From G965237725 sp965237725 (GTDB lineage Bacteria > Pseudomonadota > Gammaproteobacteria > Arenicellales > Poriferihabitantaceae), in assembly GCA_965237725.1 (NCBI GenBank), contig OZ250151.1, positions 3,844,001 to 3,908,000 of the forward strand: a DNA stretch of 64,000 nucleotides, given 5' to 3'. A model generated the notes under the pieces. That model saw only the letters and a program-made list of their open reading frames with translations. It ran no database searches and had not been told where the DNA came from. Positions 18,480 through 27,505 of this stretch are shown here, in pieces (position 1 is the stretch's first letter; each line of letters begins with the position of its first letter). The translations under genes were made by a program, and so were the position numbers.

Positions 18480-19454
18480 TTATACCAGCGGCGTTGTGGA
18501 TAACACCTCCCGGGTCAGCTCAACGCTGATATTGGCGCCAGTGAGAATGAATACCGCCCGCTTTCCCTTGACCATTTCCGGGTGCTGGCATGCCCCGGCC
18601 AGAGACGCTGCACCGGCAGGTTCAACCAAAACATGGGCGCTTTGTAGGAGGGAATGGGTTGCACACAACAGTTCTGGATCGCTGGCAAGCAAAGCATCGT
18701 CGACATGCTTTAACATCATGCCCAGGGCAAGGGCTGGCGGCACCCGGGTTACCAGGCCATCAGCCACCGTATCGATAGGGCGCTCCACGGGTTGTTTTAG
18801 GTGAAAGCTTTCGGTTACCGCTGGGGAGCCTTTGGCCTGCACAGTGATGACTTTGGCCTGGGGCTGAATCGCTTTGGTGGCAGTAGCAACACCGCCAACC
18901 AGGTTGCCGCCACCCAGGGGAACCAGAACCAGATCGATATCATTCAGTTTATGGGCGATTTCATGGCCAATGGTACCCGCACCCTGCATCACATCGATGT
19001 CTTCGCCATCATTAATAAACATCAAATTGTTTTCTTCGGCGAATGCCATCGCCGCGGTTTTCGCAATATCAAAATCATCCCCAACTTCATGGAGATTTCC
19101 GCCAAAGGCCTGAATCATCTGAGCCTTGACTGGATTGGCGGGATTAGGCAGAAAAATATCTGAGGTCATACCCAGCAAACGTGCCGCATAGGCCACACCC
19201 TGACCATGATTTCCAGTTGATGAGGTGACCAGACCTTTTGTGCCTTTTTTCTGGGCGTGGATGGCAGCATTCAGTGCGCCACGTATTTTAAATGAAGCGA
19301 TGGGGGTCACGGTTTCATACTTCAACCAGATGTCGGCGCCCAGGGCGGTGGATAGCAATTCTGACCGCACCAGAGGGGTTTCATCCAGAAATGGTCTGAT
19401 GGTTATGGCCGCTTGTTCTATGCCCTCCAGGGTTGGTTCTGTTTGTATAGTCAT
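18480..19454 (-). CDS. PLP-dependent threonine/serine dehydratase family protein
   Basis: Fold-type II PLP enzyme of 324 residues. The cofactor Lys lies in ASFKIRGALNA (about residue 53), the substrate loop is SSTGNHGQG and the phosphate-binding glycine loop is PLGGGNLVGG. Without a C-terminal ACT domain it is of the short, catabolic type. Members include threonine ammonia-lyase, hydroxyaspartate dehydratase, serine racemase and EutB of ectoine catabolism; the sequence alone does not decide. It is divergent from the DUF1989/aminotransferase operon across about 100 bases, so a shared catabolic role is possible. Confidence 0.85.
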   Translation of the reverse strand: MTIQTEPTLEGIEQAAITIRPFLDETPLVRSELLSTALGADIWLKYETVTPIASFKIRGALNAAIHAQKKGTKGLVTSSTGNHGQGVAYAARLLGMTSDIFLPNPANPVKAQMIQAFGGNLHEVGDDFDIAKTAAMAFAEENNLMFINDGEDIDVMQGAGTIGHEIAHKLNDIDLVLVPLGGGNLVGGVATATKAIQPQAKVITVQAKGSPAVTESFHLKQPVERPIDTVADGLVTRVPPALALGMMLKHVDDALLASDPELLCATHSLLQSAHVLVEPAGAASLAGACQHPEMVKGKRAVFILTGANISVELTREVLSTTPLV

Positions 19455-19560
19455 GGGTAAATTGTTTTCTCTAAATTTGTTGGATTCAATCGGATTATAA
19501 GCATAATATGACCTATTAATTTAGTTTATAATTTTCGATCAATTCACACGAGTCATGACC

Positions 19561-20178
19561 ATGTCTAATTTTGTCGCCAGTAAAACCTTTGTGGTTGATG
19601 CCCGAAGTTATTCCGCTTTTGAAATGGACGAAGGCAAACAGGTCAGATTTACCGATCTCGAGGGCGCTCAGCCAATCGATTTTTGGGCGTTCAACCGTTC
19701 AGACATTTATGAACATCTTTCCTGCGAACATACCAAGCCGTCTATTGAAAATGTCTATCCTCGTTTAGGTGATTCGGCCTATACCAACCACCGCCAGCCT
19801 GTAGTTACTCTGGTCGATGACAATTCACCCGGGCAGCATGATATGCAATACGCGGCATGTGATATCTGGCGTTATCGCCAACTCGGCTGGGATGAAGAAA
19901 AACAGGGATACCATGACAATTGCCAGGACAACCTGCATAGGGGATTAAAGAACCTTGGCCTGGAACTACCTTATACCCCTCAGCCCTGGAACCTGTTCAC
20001 CAATTTTTTCCTGAACGATGATGGCAGTTTTGATGTCAAGGCGCCGGAAACAAAGCCGGGTGATAACATGACCTTGCGCGCGGAAATGGATTGTTATGTG
20101 GTGATCTCAGCCTGTCCCCAGGATATGAATGATACCTGTGGAAATAATCCAACCGCATTTCAGGTAGAGCTGGATTAA
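19561..20178 (+). CDS. DUF1989 (urea carboxylase-associated) family protein
   Basis: A 205-residue protein of the family once called urea carboxylase-associated. Some members form a heterodimeric carboxyguanidine deiminase in guanidine breakdown. Characteristic segments are GAQPIDFWAFN, the metal-type cluster CQDNL, TPQPWNLFTNFF and CYVVISACPQDMNDTCG. ATGs at 19555 and 19561 are both possible. No urea or guanidine carboxylase lies nearby. Instead it heads a tight operon with a class III aminotransferase-fold enzyme and an MDR dehydrogenase. A deiminase-like or other C-N hydrolase step on an amino compound is a guess. Confidence 0.85.
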   Translation: MSNFVASKTFVVDARSYSAFEMDEGKQVRFTDLEGAQPIDFWAFNRSDIYEHLSCEHTKPSIENVYPRLGDSAYTNHRQPVVTLVDDNSPGQHDMQYAACDIWRYRQLGWDEEKQGYHDNCQDNLHRGLKNLGLELPYTPQPWNLFTNFFLNDDGSFDVKAPETKPGDNMTLRAEMDCYVVISACPQDMNDTCGNNPTAFQVELD

Positions 20179-20191
20179 CAGAGAAACTTTG

Positions 20192-21520
20192 ATGCAAAAT
20201 GCCCAGAAAAACCCCCTCGATGGCGAGTTCGAAGAAATTGATATCGCCCTGGAAGTAGCCAGAACGCGGTATATAGAAAACCACCCCGAGTCCGCCAAAG
20301 CCTATGACTTGTCGATCAATTATATGCCCGGCGGAAATACCCGAACGGTCCTATTTCATAGTCCGTTTCCATTGCGGGTGGTGGCCGGCGATGGCTGTCG
20401 CATTACCGACGCCGATGGGTTTAGCTATGTCAACTTGCTAGGGGAATACACCGCTGGATTATTTGGTCATAATAATCCAGTTATTCGCAAGGCCATCGAT
20501 GATGCCCTGGATAATGGCATCAATTTAAGCGGTCATAATCCCGATGAGATTGAATTATCCAGGTTGGTTTGCAGCCGTTTCCCTTCCATGGAAAAAGTCA
20601 GATTCACCAATTCCGGGACCGAGGCAAATTTGCTGGCTATATCAACTGCTTGTTTTTCTACGAATAGAAAGAAGGTCATGGTATTTGAGGGCGGGTACCA
20701 TGGTGGCTTACTTTATTTTCGCGGCGGCGGCATGCCCATCAACGCGCCATTCGATTATGTGGTGGCCGACTTCAATGACATCGAAGGCACTTCGGCACTG
20801 ATTCGACAGCATGGTGATGAACTGGCCTGCATTCTGGTTGAACCCATGCAGGGATCTTCTGGATGTATTCCAGCATCTCAAGGGTTTTTGAAATCCCTGA
20901 GAAAGGAATGTACACAGGCCGGGGCCGTGTTGATATTTGATGAGGTCATGACATCCCGGCTTTCAATCCAGGGGGCCCAGGGGTTGTACAATGTAATTCC
21001 GGATATGACCACCCTTGGAAAGTATCTTGGTGGTGGTATGACCTTTGGCGCATTTGGGGGCAGGGAGGATTTAATGAATATCTATGATCCCAGAGCCAAT
21101 AATTCCATACCCCATGCCGGCACGTTTAATAATAATTCGCTGACCATGGCGGCTGGGGTTGCTGCCTTGGGCGAGGTCCTCACCGATGGTGTGTTGAATT
21201 CATTGAATCATCGGGGAGAACAGTTGCGCGCCGCGCTGAATAAAATTGCTCGGGAAAATGAAACACGAATTAGTTTTACCGGCATGGGTTCGTTGATTGG
21301 GATGCATACCATCAGCAATGACATTTCCAGCACAGCAGATCTGACCGAGGCTGATGATCGATTGATGGAACTGGTCTTCCTTGACCTGCTGGAAAAAGGT
21401 TATTACATCGCCCGTCGCGGTTTTATCGCCCTGATGATTCCCGTTGGTGAGTCCGAGATTTCCGGATTCTGCGAGGCATTTACCGAAGTCGTGCAACAAA
21501 GGCTAATGCTTTTGAAATAA
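20192..21520 (+). CDS. Class III aminotransferase, glutamate-1-semialdehyde aminomutase-like
   Basis: PLP fold-type I enzyme of 442 residues. It shows the family's N-terminal PGGNTRTV, the cofactor pocket segment NSGTEANLLAI, LIFDEVMTSRL with the PLP Asp, and the Schiff-base Lys in TTLGKYLGGG. It resembles the GSA-aminomutase branch, but the operon context (DUF1989 before, MDR dehydrogenase after) argues for catabolism of an amino compound rather than haem synthesis. A TTG at 20189 precedes the ATG at 20192. Only 13 bases separate it from the DUF1989 gene. Confidence 0.88.
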   Translation: MQNAQKNPLDGEFEEIDIALEVARTRYIENHPESAKAYDLSINYMPGGNTRTVLFHSPFPLRVVAGDGCRITDADGFSYVNLLGEYTAGLFGHNNPVIRKAIDDALDNGINLSGHNPDEIELSRLVCSRFPSMEKVRFTNSGTEANLLAISTACFSTNRKKVMVFEGGYHGGLLYFRGGGMPINAPFDYVVADFNDIEGTSALIRQHGDELACILVEPMQGSSGCIPASQGFLKSLRKECTQAGAVLIFDEVMTSRLSIQGAQGLYNVIPDMTTLGKYLGGGMTFGAFGGREDLMNIYDPRANNSIPHAGTFNNNSLTMAAGVAALGEVLTDGVLNSLNHRGEQLRAALNKIARENETRISFTGMGSLIGMHTISNDISSTADLTEADDRLMELVFLDLLEKGYYIARRGFIALMIPVGESEISGFCEAFTEVVQQRLMLLK

Positions 21521-21551
21521 TTCCATTCGGATTTTTTTTTAACACCATTTA

Positions 21552-22682
21552 ATGAGTGCTAAGTACGACATCTCAAAAGGAGGGCAGTCCATGTGGGCGG
21601 TGGTTACCACCGGTAATGGCGGTTATGACAGACTAGATTATCGTCGGGTGCCCATTCCGGAGTCCGGACCCGGAGAAGTGTTAATTCGTGTGCTGGGAGC
21701 GGGGGTCAATAATACCGAGATCAATACCCGGCTTGGCTGGTATTCTGAATCCGTATCCACTAGTACCGAAGAATTTTCCGATAGGCAGGCCGATGACCAG
21801 ACCGGGGACGCAGAACAGAAAAGTGATGGTGGCTGGAATGAAGCCACACCGTTTCCGTTTGTTCAGGGCACCGACTGTTGTGGCCGGGTAGTTAAGGTAT
21901 TCCCGGGCGAAGATGATGGATTGCTTGGGAAAAGGGTGATTGTTCGCGCTTGCATGCGGGTGTCGGGATTCGATTCCATGGAAAATATCTGGATGGCATC
22001 TGATTTTGACGGCGCCTTTGCCCAATATGTCAAAGTGCCTGCCGCGGAAGTTTTCGCGGTTCATTGCGACTGGAGTGATGCCGAGTTAGCCAGCATTCCC
22101 TGTGCCTATGGCACTGCAGAAAATATGATCAATCGATCCGAGGTGAGCAGTAAAGACACCGTTTTGATTGCCGGCGCGTCTGGCGGTGTGGGTTCGGCAG
22201 CAGTCCAATTGGCAAAACGCCGGGGTGCTACGGTGATCGGAATTTGTGGTAAGGACAAAATGGATCGCGTGCAATCTATTGGTGCGGACAAGGTGTTTTC
22301 CAGGGAGGAGAACCTGGTGGCGGCCCTTGGCGAGAAGAGCATACAGGTAGTAGTAGATAATGTTGCGGGCAATGGCTTTGGTACCCTGTTAAAACTACTT
22401 GATCGTGGCGGTCGGTATGTGTCATCCGGCGCAATTGCCGGACCCATGGTTAATCTGGATATGCGGGATTTCTATCTCAAGGATATTACCCTGATTGGGT
22501 GTACTGCCTGGGATGAATCGGTGTTCCCCAACCTGGTTTCCTATATCGAGGCTGGTGAATTAATACCTTTGGTTGAAAAAACATTCCCTCTAGATCAGAT
22601 TGCCCAGGCCCAAGAACAGTTTCTCGAAAAAAATCACGTCGGCAATTTTGTGCTGATTCCGCCAGCAGTGACCCCGGACTAA
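21552..22682 (+). CDS. MDR family zinc-type alcohol dehydrogenase / quinone oxidoreductase
   Basis: Medium-chain dehydrogenase of 376 residues with an N-terminal GroES-like domain (about 15-180) and a Rossmann domain marked by LIAGASGGVGSAAVQLAKRRG (about 205). It has a Cys pair in QGTDCCGRVV but no obvious full structural zinc lobe. An insertion rich in Asp and Glu near residues 70-100 (TSTEEFSDRQADDQTGDAEQ) is unlike typical relatives. Likely the third gene of the DUF1989 operon, perhaps oxidising or reducing the carbonyl product of the aminotransferase. A second possible start (MWAVVTTGNGG) lies at residue 14. Confidence 0.85.
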   Translation: MSAKYDISKGGQSMWAVVTTGNGGYDRLDYRRVPIPESGPGEVLIRVLGAGVNNTEINTRLGWYSESVSTSTEEFSDRQADDQTGDAEQKSDGGWNEATPFPFVQGTDCCGRVVKVFPGEDDGLLGKRVIVRACMRVSGFDSMENIWMASDFDGAFAQYVKVPAAEVFAVHCDWSDAELASIPCAYGTAENMINRSEVSSKDTVLIAGASGGVGSAAVQLAKRRGATVIGICGKDKMDRVQSIGADKVFSREENLVAALGEKSIQVVVDNVAGNGFGTLLKLLDRGGRYVSSGAIAGPMVNLDMRDFYLKDITLIGCTAWDESVFPNLVSYIEAGELIPLVEKTFPLDQIAQAQEQFLEKNHVGNFVLIPPAVTPD

Positions 22683-22685
22683 ATC

Positions 22686-23171
22686 CTATTTCTTTTCCGG
22701 ATCCCGTTCGACGTCTTTGCGGGTTACACCGAGCTCAATTAATTTTTCGGTAAATTCCTTAAGGTTGATTCCACTTACGGTTTTTAATTTGTAATTTTGG
22801 TTACCGGTGACCAGGGTATATTCATTAGACGTGTCGGGTCTGCTAATAATACTTTCAACTAATACGTGTTCAATTCTAGATAGCTGCAGTTCAAAGGAAT
22901 TATCAAACATTTCATTTGGGGAATTCCAGGAAATTTTTTCATTCTCGATTGAAATTTCCCAATCGCCGCCATATTTAGTCAGCACGTAGGACTGATAACC
23001 AAGCCAGCCGCCAGCAAACAGTATCAGTCCACTGGCCAATAGATAAACCGTGGATTTGTCTTTGCTGAAGGCATAAAAAAACAGCACCAGTCCGATAATG
23101 CCCAGGCCGATGCCCCAGGCTAAATTTTGCCTGATTATGGATTCGGTATTACTGATAAAACTAAATGACAT
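22686..23171 (-). CDS. Hypothetical membrane protein
   Basis: A 161-residue protein with two adjacent hydrophobic helices near the N-terminus (about 18-34 and 41-58). A cytoplasmic or periplasmic domain rich in beta strands follows (about 70-160), containing EISWNSPNEMF and LSRIEHVLVES. That pattern resembles small PH-like domains of bacterial membrane proteins, but I do not recognise a named family. It converges with the MDR gene, with stops three bases apart. Confidence 0.6.
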   Translation of the reverse strand: MSFSFISNTESIIRQNLAWGIGLGIIGLVLFFYAFSKDKSTVYLLASGLILFAGGWLGYQSYVLTKYGGDWEISIENEKISWNSPNEMFDNSFELQLSRIEHVLVESIISRPDTSNEYTLVTGNQNYKLKTVSGINLKEFTEKLIELGVTRKDVERDPEKK

Positions 23172-23336
23172 TTAATTATTTCACTACAGGCCTGAACTTT
23201 ATAGGATTGACCTCTACAGGATTAGTCTGAGATTGAAGTCGTCAGCGTAGCAGAAAAGTCAATCATCTAACAATACTCTTAACTGAAAAACATAGTTGGG
23301 AATGGATCAAGCGCACAAATAGTTTTTTCGAAATTA

Positions 23337-24146
23337 TTAGGTGAATACTCTTTTAATTCGATCTACCAGGTTATTGGCGCGAAGGGTATCCGGGGTTGGA
23401 TCAGGAACCGCAATAATCAGGCTTGCATTGTCCGCATCACTTTTGTCGAGTCCCACCGCCAGTTTGGCAAGATTTGTGGCGGAAATTTTAATCGATTCAG
23501 GGTCACAATTTATAGATACCAGATCCCCAGGCGGTACCCTGTCCCAGACCCCGTCGGTACAGAGGATAAACCAGTCATTCTTATCAACGGCACATGCACC
23601 ATATTCAGGGGTGATTTTGTTTTTACCACCCAGGCACATATATATTTTATTTTGTGCGTCTATGGTTCGATCGACGATTCCGAAAGCTTTTAGTTGCTCG
23701 GTATCCAGTTCATTGATAGCGTGGTCTGTTGTACGAAACACGATTTCCCGTCCTCGGCAATGATAAAGCCGACTATCCCCCACGTGAATCCAGTGGGCTT
23801 CGTCTGCAAACAACATCAACATCATGCAGGTAGTTGCAGGATTTGAATCGGTTTCATTGGCCAGTTCACGTATAGCTCTATGGCTCGTGTGGCAAATATT
23901 CTGTAAAAATTCCCTGGGGTTTTTTGTGAGATTGTTTGTGTCCGAAGATTTTACCGCTGATATCATATGATCTTTGGCAACCTCGATTACCAGGCTGGCT
24001 GCCTGGGCACTGTTTTTATGGGCACCCAGGCCATCGGTCACAATGGCAAGACTGGTTTTATTGTCCTTTGAATGAATAATTTCAAAACAATCCTGTTGTT
24101 CTTCACGGCCGCCAAGCTCTGTGGCTGAGCCAAATACCCACTTCAT
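23337..24146 (-). CDS. PP2C-family protein phosphatase
   Basis: Metal-dependent Ser/Thr phosphatase of 269 residues, of the short Stp1/PrpC type. Motifs in order are GGREEQQDCF (metal Asp near 20), VTDGLGAHKNS (about 37), THVGDSRLY-like IHVGDSRLYHC (about 117), LCTDGVWD (about 192) and DADNASLIIA (about 238). It lies downstream of the kinase and FHA genes in one operon, and would remove phosphates added by the kinase. Confidence 0.93.
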   Translation of the reverse strand: MKWVFGSATELGGREEQQDCFEIIHSKDNKTSLAIVTDGLGAHKNSAQAASLVIEVAKDHMISAVKSSDTNNLTKNPREFLQNICHTSHRAIRELANETDSNPATTCMMLMLFADEAHWIHVGDSRLYHCRGREIVFRTTDHAINELDTEQLKAFGIVDRTIDAQNKIYMCLGGKNKITPEYGACAVDKNDWFILCTDGVWDRVPPGDLVSINCDPESIKISATNLAKLAVGLDKSDADNASLIIAVPDPTPDTLRANNLVDRIKRVFT

Positions 24147-24208
24147 ATTTTGCCCAACGGAATGATTACCGCGGTCTTGCTAATTGGCATTTTAAAACTA
24201 TTTTTGTA

Positions 24209-25852
24209 TTAGCGAAGGGCATCCTGGATTTGTGAGCGCTTTTTATTGCCCACCGTGTCTTCCGCTCCATAGGGCCCAACGATGGAATGCCACAATTCGT
24301 TCCAGCTCTTGGGAACCGGATTGATTTCCCGCTGCTCGACAATTGGGCTGTTTAATTCTTCATTGAGGGCAACAATGGTAACCGCATCCTGTGTTTCATC
24401 ATATGCCTGAAAATTGGGATCATTTTTTTGTTGCGTTATGAAGTTTTGCAGTTCGAAGTCCAGGGCGGCGTAATCAACATAGTCCGCTTTTATGGATTTA
24501 CCGCGGGCCAGGTAAACTTGTGCAGCCTGATAATTTCCTCGATTCATCTCTTTTCGAGTCAAACTCGCATAAATATCGAGAATGTTCAATATCCCACGTC
24601 GAACTTCGGGATGCTTCGGATTTATTTTTGCGGCCTTTAAATAATAATACAGGGCGTTGTCATTTTTTGGCTGGGTTAATCGATAGGAATTTGTGGATTT
24701 TGTGGCACGATCCAAAAAGGTTTGTAACAATCGTTGTCGTTTTTCCTGATCAATCTGGCTTAATGTTGAAGTTGACTGTTTAATTTCACTACCCTGGTCA
24801 TGATCCAGGCCACTTTCGTTAACCGAAGCATCTGCTTCGTTGTAAGAAATATTTTCCTGTAGGGCGTTGTCGCTGCTATCCGTCATATTTACTTTGGCAA
24901 GTTTGGGTAAGGAATCACCGTTTTCTGCATCACCAAAGAAACTGATTCCGCTGGCTACAAATATGACTAACCCCAGTATCGCAATGCGATACCTGCCCGG
25001 AATAGCATGGTATTGATTTAAGAACCACTCAATGGTACTAGACCATATGCTTTCGTCATTCTGATTCGATGACATTCGCAACCCTCTGATGTAACCCACC
25101 ATTTCTCCAGCGGTGTTGAATCGATCATCAGGGGATTTCGCCAGTAAATTATTTAACAGGGTTTGATAGCGAGCGAATTTTTTTGGCAATTCGGGAACAG
25201 GTTTATTAATGTGGGCGATAATGGTTTGAATATCGCTGTCTTCGACATAGGCTTTTTGCCCAGTCAACATTTCATAAAACACAATCCCTAAGCTGTACAG
25301 GTCGGATCGACTGTCCACGGTTTTCCCCTGGGATTGTTCCGGACTTAAATAATAAGGACTACCAAGAGCGCTTCCATCGAGGGTGATTTCCTGATCGCGT
25401 TCGATATTTTTTGCAATGCCAAAGTCGGTTAACTTTGGTGTACCGTCCTTGTGAATTAAAATATTGGTGGGTTTGACATCGCGATGAACGATGCCGCGCT
25501 TGTGCGCGTATTCAAGGCAACCACCAATGCTTTCCATCACATTGAGGATGCTGTTTACGCTCATCCCGCGTTTTATTTTAGTCGCCAGGGATCCGCGTTC
25601 GAGAAACTCCATGGCAATATAATGATATTTTTTGACTCGACCGACATTGTAAATCGTGACAATATTCCGATGATTCAACCCGGCAATAGTATGTCCTTCT
25701 TCGAGAAAACGCTGGGACATGCTTGGGTTGTCGAACTGATTTAAAACCTTGATCGCAACTTTTCGGTTCAAGGACAGTTGCACACCCAGATAGACCGTGG
25801 CCGCACCCGCGCTGGAAATTTCTTCTACCAGTTTGTAGCCAGGGATTTTCAT
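24209..25852 (-). CDS. Membrane-anchored Hanks-type Ser/Thr protein kinase
   Basis: Eukaryotic-like kinase of 547 residues. The kinase domain (about 1-260) has ATP-binding Lys in VAIKVL (about 35), catalytic HRDVKPTNIL, DFGIAK and GSPYYLSPEQ. The usual glycine loop is weak (ISSAGAATVY). One membrane helix follows (about 291-311), then a low-complexity linker and a TPR-like region (about 375-470, YYYLKAAKINPKHPE), probably periplasmic. This is the architecture of PASTA-less sensory kinases in proteobacteria. The FHA gene is five bases upstream and the PP2C gene 62 bases downstream, forming a phospho-signalling module. No type VI secretion genes are nearby. Confidence 0.93.
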   Translation of the reverse strand: MKIPGYKLVEEISSAGAATVYLGVQLSLNRKVAIKVLNQFDNPSMSQRFLEEGHTIAGLNHRNIVTIYNVGRVKKYHYIAMEFLERGSLATKIKRGMSVNSILNVMESIGGCLEYAHKRGIVHRDVKPTNILIHKDGTPKLTDFGIAKNIERDQEITLDGSALGSPYYLSPEQSQGKTVDSRSDLYSLGIVFYEMLTGQKAYVEDSDIQTIIAHINKPVPELPKKFARYQTLLNNLLAKSPDDRFNTAGEMVGYIRGLRMSSNQNDESIWSSTIEWFLNQYHAIPGRYRIAILGLVIFVASGISFFGDAENGDSLPKLAKVNMTDSSDNALQENISYNEADASVNESGLDHDQGSEIKQSTSTLSQIDQEKRQRLLQTFLDRATKSTNSYRLTQPKNDNALYYYLKAAKINPKHPEVRRGILNILDIYASLTRKEMNRGNYQAAQVYLARGKSIKADYVDYAALDFELQNFITQQKNDPNFQAYDETQDAVTIVALNEELNSPIVEQREINPVPKSWNELWHSIVGPYGAEDTVGNKKRSQIQDALR

Positions 25853-25857
25853 TTTGT

Positions 25858-26571
25858 TTATGCGTCAGCCAGGGGACGATAATAAAACTTGAAAGGTCGG
25901 CGATGGATTACAAAATCATCATCGTCCTTTAATTCCATCTCGCTGTGCACCTTTCTGCCATTCACAGACATCGACCCCCATCGATTACGAATCAGAAAAT
26001 AGCCATTGGTTCTACGCTGGATGTATGCCGCAATCCTGGGCTTGAACCAGCCGGTCAATCGCATATCGCAAATCTTTGAGCCGCCTATGGAAAAGTTGAC
26101 CTTGTCCACGGCCACGCTGTGGAAAGGGCTGTTTGACTTGATAGAAGACACATGTGGAATCCGCTTGTCTTCACGCAGGCTTTCCAAATCCTGGGTGTTG
26201 GCGATGAGAAATTCCCGGGTTGATTCTGCTCTTAACTCGGTATTGGCATCCAGTGAAGCGCCTTGTTGTTCTCCAGGTAATCTCGCCGACGCCATATATT
26301 TAATCACATAGTCAAAAACTTGAATTTCATCCCAGAACTGAAGTTTGTGTTGTTCAACCCGTTTGCCGTTAACAAAAACCCCATTGGCGCTGCCATTGTC
26401 CACTATGGACCAGGATTTATCGGTTTTTATAATAGTTGCGTGATTTTTGGAGATGCCGGATGACGGCAGGACAATATCATTGGTATCCGAGCGACCAATA
26501 GAAATCGAGTCGGATTCCATTTTCCATTGTTTTTGTAATGTATCTCCAAGATACAGTCTTAGAAATGCCAT
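25858..26571 (-). CDS. Double FHA-domain protein
   Basis: Phosphothreonine-binding protein of 237 residues, counted from the Met at 26571 (MAFLRLYLGDTLQKQW), where the FHA strand order begins. The first FHA domain (about 1-95) has IGRSDTNDIVLPSSGISKNHATI and NGVFVNGKRV. The second (about 140-235) is degenerate (IGGSKICDMRL, WGSMSVNGRKV) and lacks the usual Arg/Ser pair. It starts the FHA-kinase-phosphatase operon and may present substrates to the kinase. The longer frame to 26613 adds 14 residues without support. Confidence 0.85.
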   Translation of the reverse strand: MAFLRLYLGDTLQKQWKMESDSISIGRSDTNDIVLPSSGISKNHATIIKTDKSWSIVDNGSANGVFVNGKRVEQHKLQFWDEIQVFDYVIKYMASARLPGEQQGASLDANTELRAESTREFLIANTQDLESLREDKRIPHVSSIKSNSPFHSVAVDKVNFSIGGSKICDMRLTGWFKPRIAAYIQRRTNGYFLIRNRWGSMSVNGRKVHSEMELKDDDDFVIHRRPFKFYYRPLADA

Positions 26572-26779
26572 AAAACCCCCACAGTTTTCTGTGTTAATGA
26601 GTATAAATACCAATGGGGTAAAAATCTATGGTATTGGCGGCTTATTGTGATTAATAAGTTGTAAGTATTGGCGCTAAAATAATCCCTGACCCATTGTGGA
26701 AATTAGAGTAATATTTGCACAGTATTCGGATTCATTACTCGAGTTCAACTGTATATTTTCATTAAAGTGGGGTAGGTTC

Positions 26780-27424
26780 ATGACATTAGTTCGAATTATT
26801 TTATTAAGCATCGTTTTTACGACAACGGTGAATGCCGATAATCCAAGGTTTCATCATCTGGAAAAGTACTGCGTTTTCCGAGATGCTGCAGGCATGCTTC
26901 AGGGGCAGATCATAGAATGTTCCTGTGAATGGGGTTATAAGCACTTTGAGATCAATCAAGTCAGCATGGTTGCTGGCGGAATGACTATACCAAGCAATCA
27001 ACATACTATTACCATCGGCCCCGATGTAACGACGATCAATCCCGATACCAATCAGGCCATTGTTGCCCAAATTCCAAATTATGACGCAATGGTGGATGCC
27101 TTGGGAGATGGCGATCTTGTAGCCAACAACCGCATTTTGATGGAATCCATGGGCTCAACATACACTGGGCAGATGAAAGAAGTTGCAGGAAATGAGTGTG
27201 AAATCGTGACTAATCCGACCATGGGAGATATGTGTATTACCGAAGATGGCATCACCCTGGAGTTAATTATGATGGGCGGAACCATGACCCAGGTCGCCAC
27301 CAGTCTGGACACCGATACCTGTGGTGATATGGCGAATTACGAAGTTCCTGACGGTGTCAATATCAGCGAAGGGCCGGATATCGCCGATTTGTTGCAGCAG
27401 TTGCAAAACGCTCAGCCAGAGTAG
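26780..27424 (+). CDS. Secreted protein of unknown function
   Basis: A 214-residue protein with a signal peptide (MTLVRIILLSIVFTTTVNA). The start at 26780 fits the signal peptide better than the upstream start at 26696. The mature part has several cysteines (YCVFRD, IECSCEWGY, NECEIV, DMCITEDG, DTCGDM), suggesting disulfides in the periplasm, and a Met-rich stretch (LELIMMGGTMTQ). Recurrent I/V-x-C patterns give a beta-rich look. I do not recognise the family. Divergent from the FHA-kinase-phosphatase operon. Confidence 0.65.
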   Translation: MTLVRIILLSIVFTTTVNADNPRFHHLEKYCVFRDAAGMLQGQIIECSCEWGYKHFEINQVSMVAGGMTIPSNQHTITIGPDVTTINPDTNQAIVAQIPNYDAMVDALGDGDLVANNRILMESMGSTYTGQMKEVAGNECEIVTNPTMGDMCITEDGITLELIMMGGTMTQVATSLDTDTCGDMANYEVPDGVNISEGPDIADLLQQLQNAQPE

Positions 27425-27464
27425 ATCGACCAGAGCAGATCGACCAGAGCAGATCTACAAGAGT
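27423..27464 (+). repeat. Three 14-base tandem repeats at the 3' end of the secreted-protein gene
   Basis: AGATCGACCAGAGC occurs twice perfectly (27423-27436, 27437-27450). A third copy (27451-27464) matches 11 of 14 bases. The array begins inside the stop codon of the upstream gene and ends 41 bases before the sulfatase start. Confidence 0.85.
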
Positions 27465-27505
27465 AGGTCGATTATTATAAAAGCCTGCATTAAAAAAAAG
27501 CCAAC

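Noticed and set aside
20192..21520. HemL in haem biosynthesis
   Set aside because: The sequence is of the GSA-aminomutase branch, but the operon context is catabolic and no other haem genes are present.
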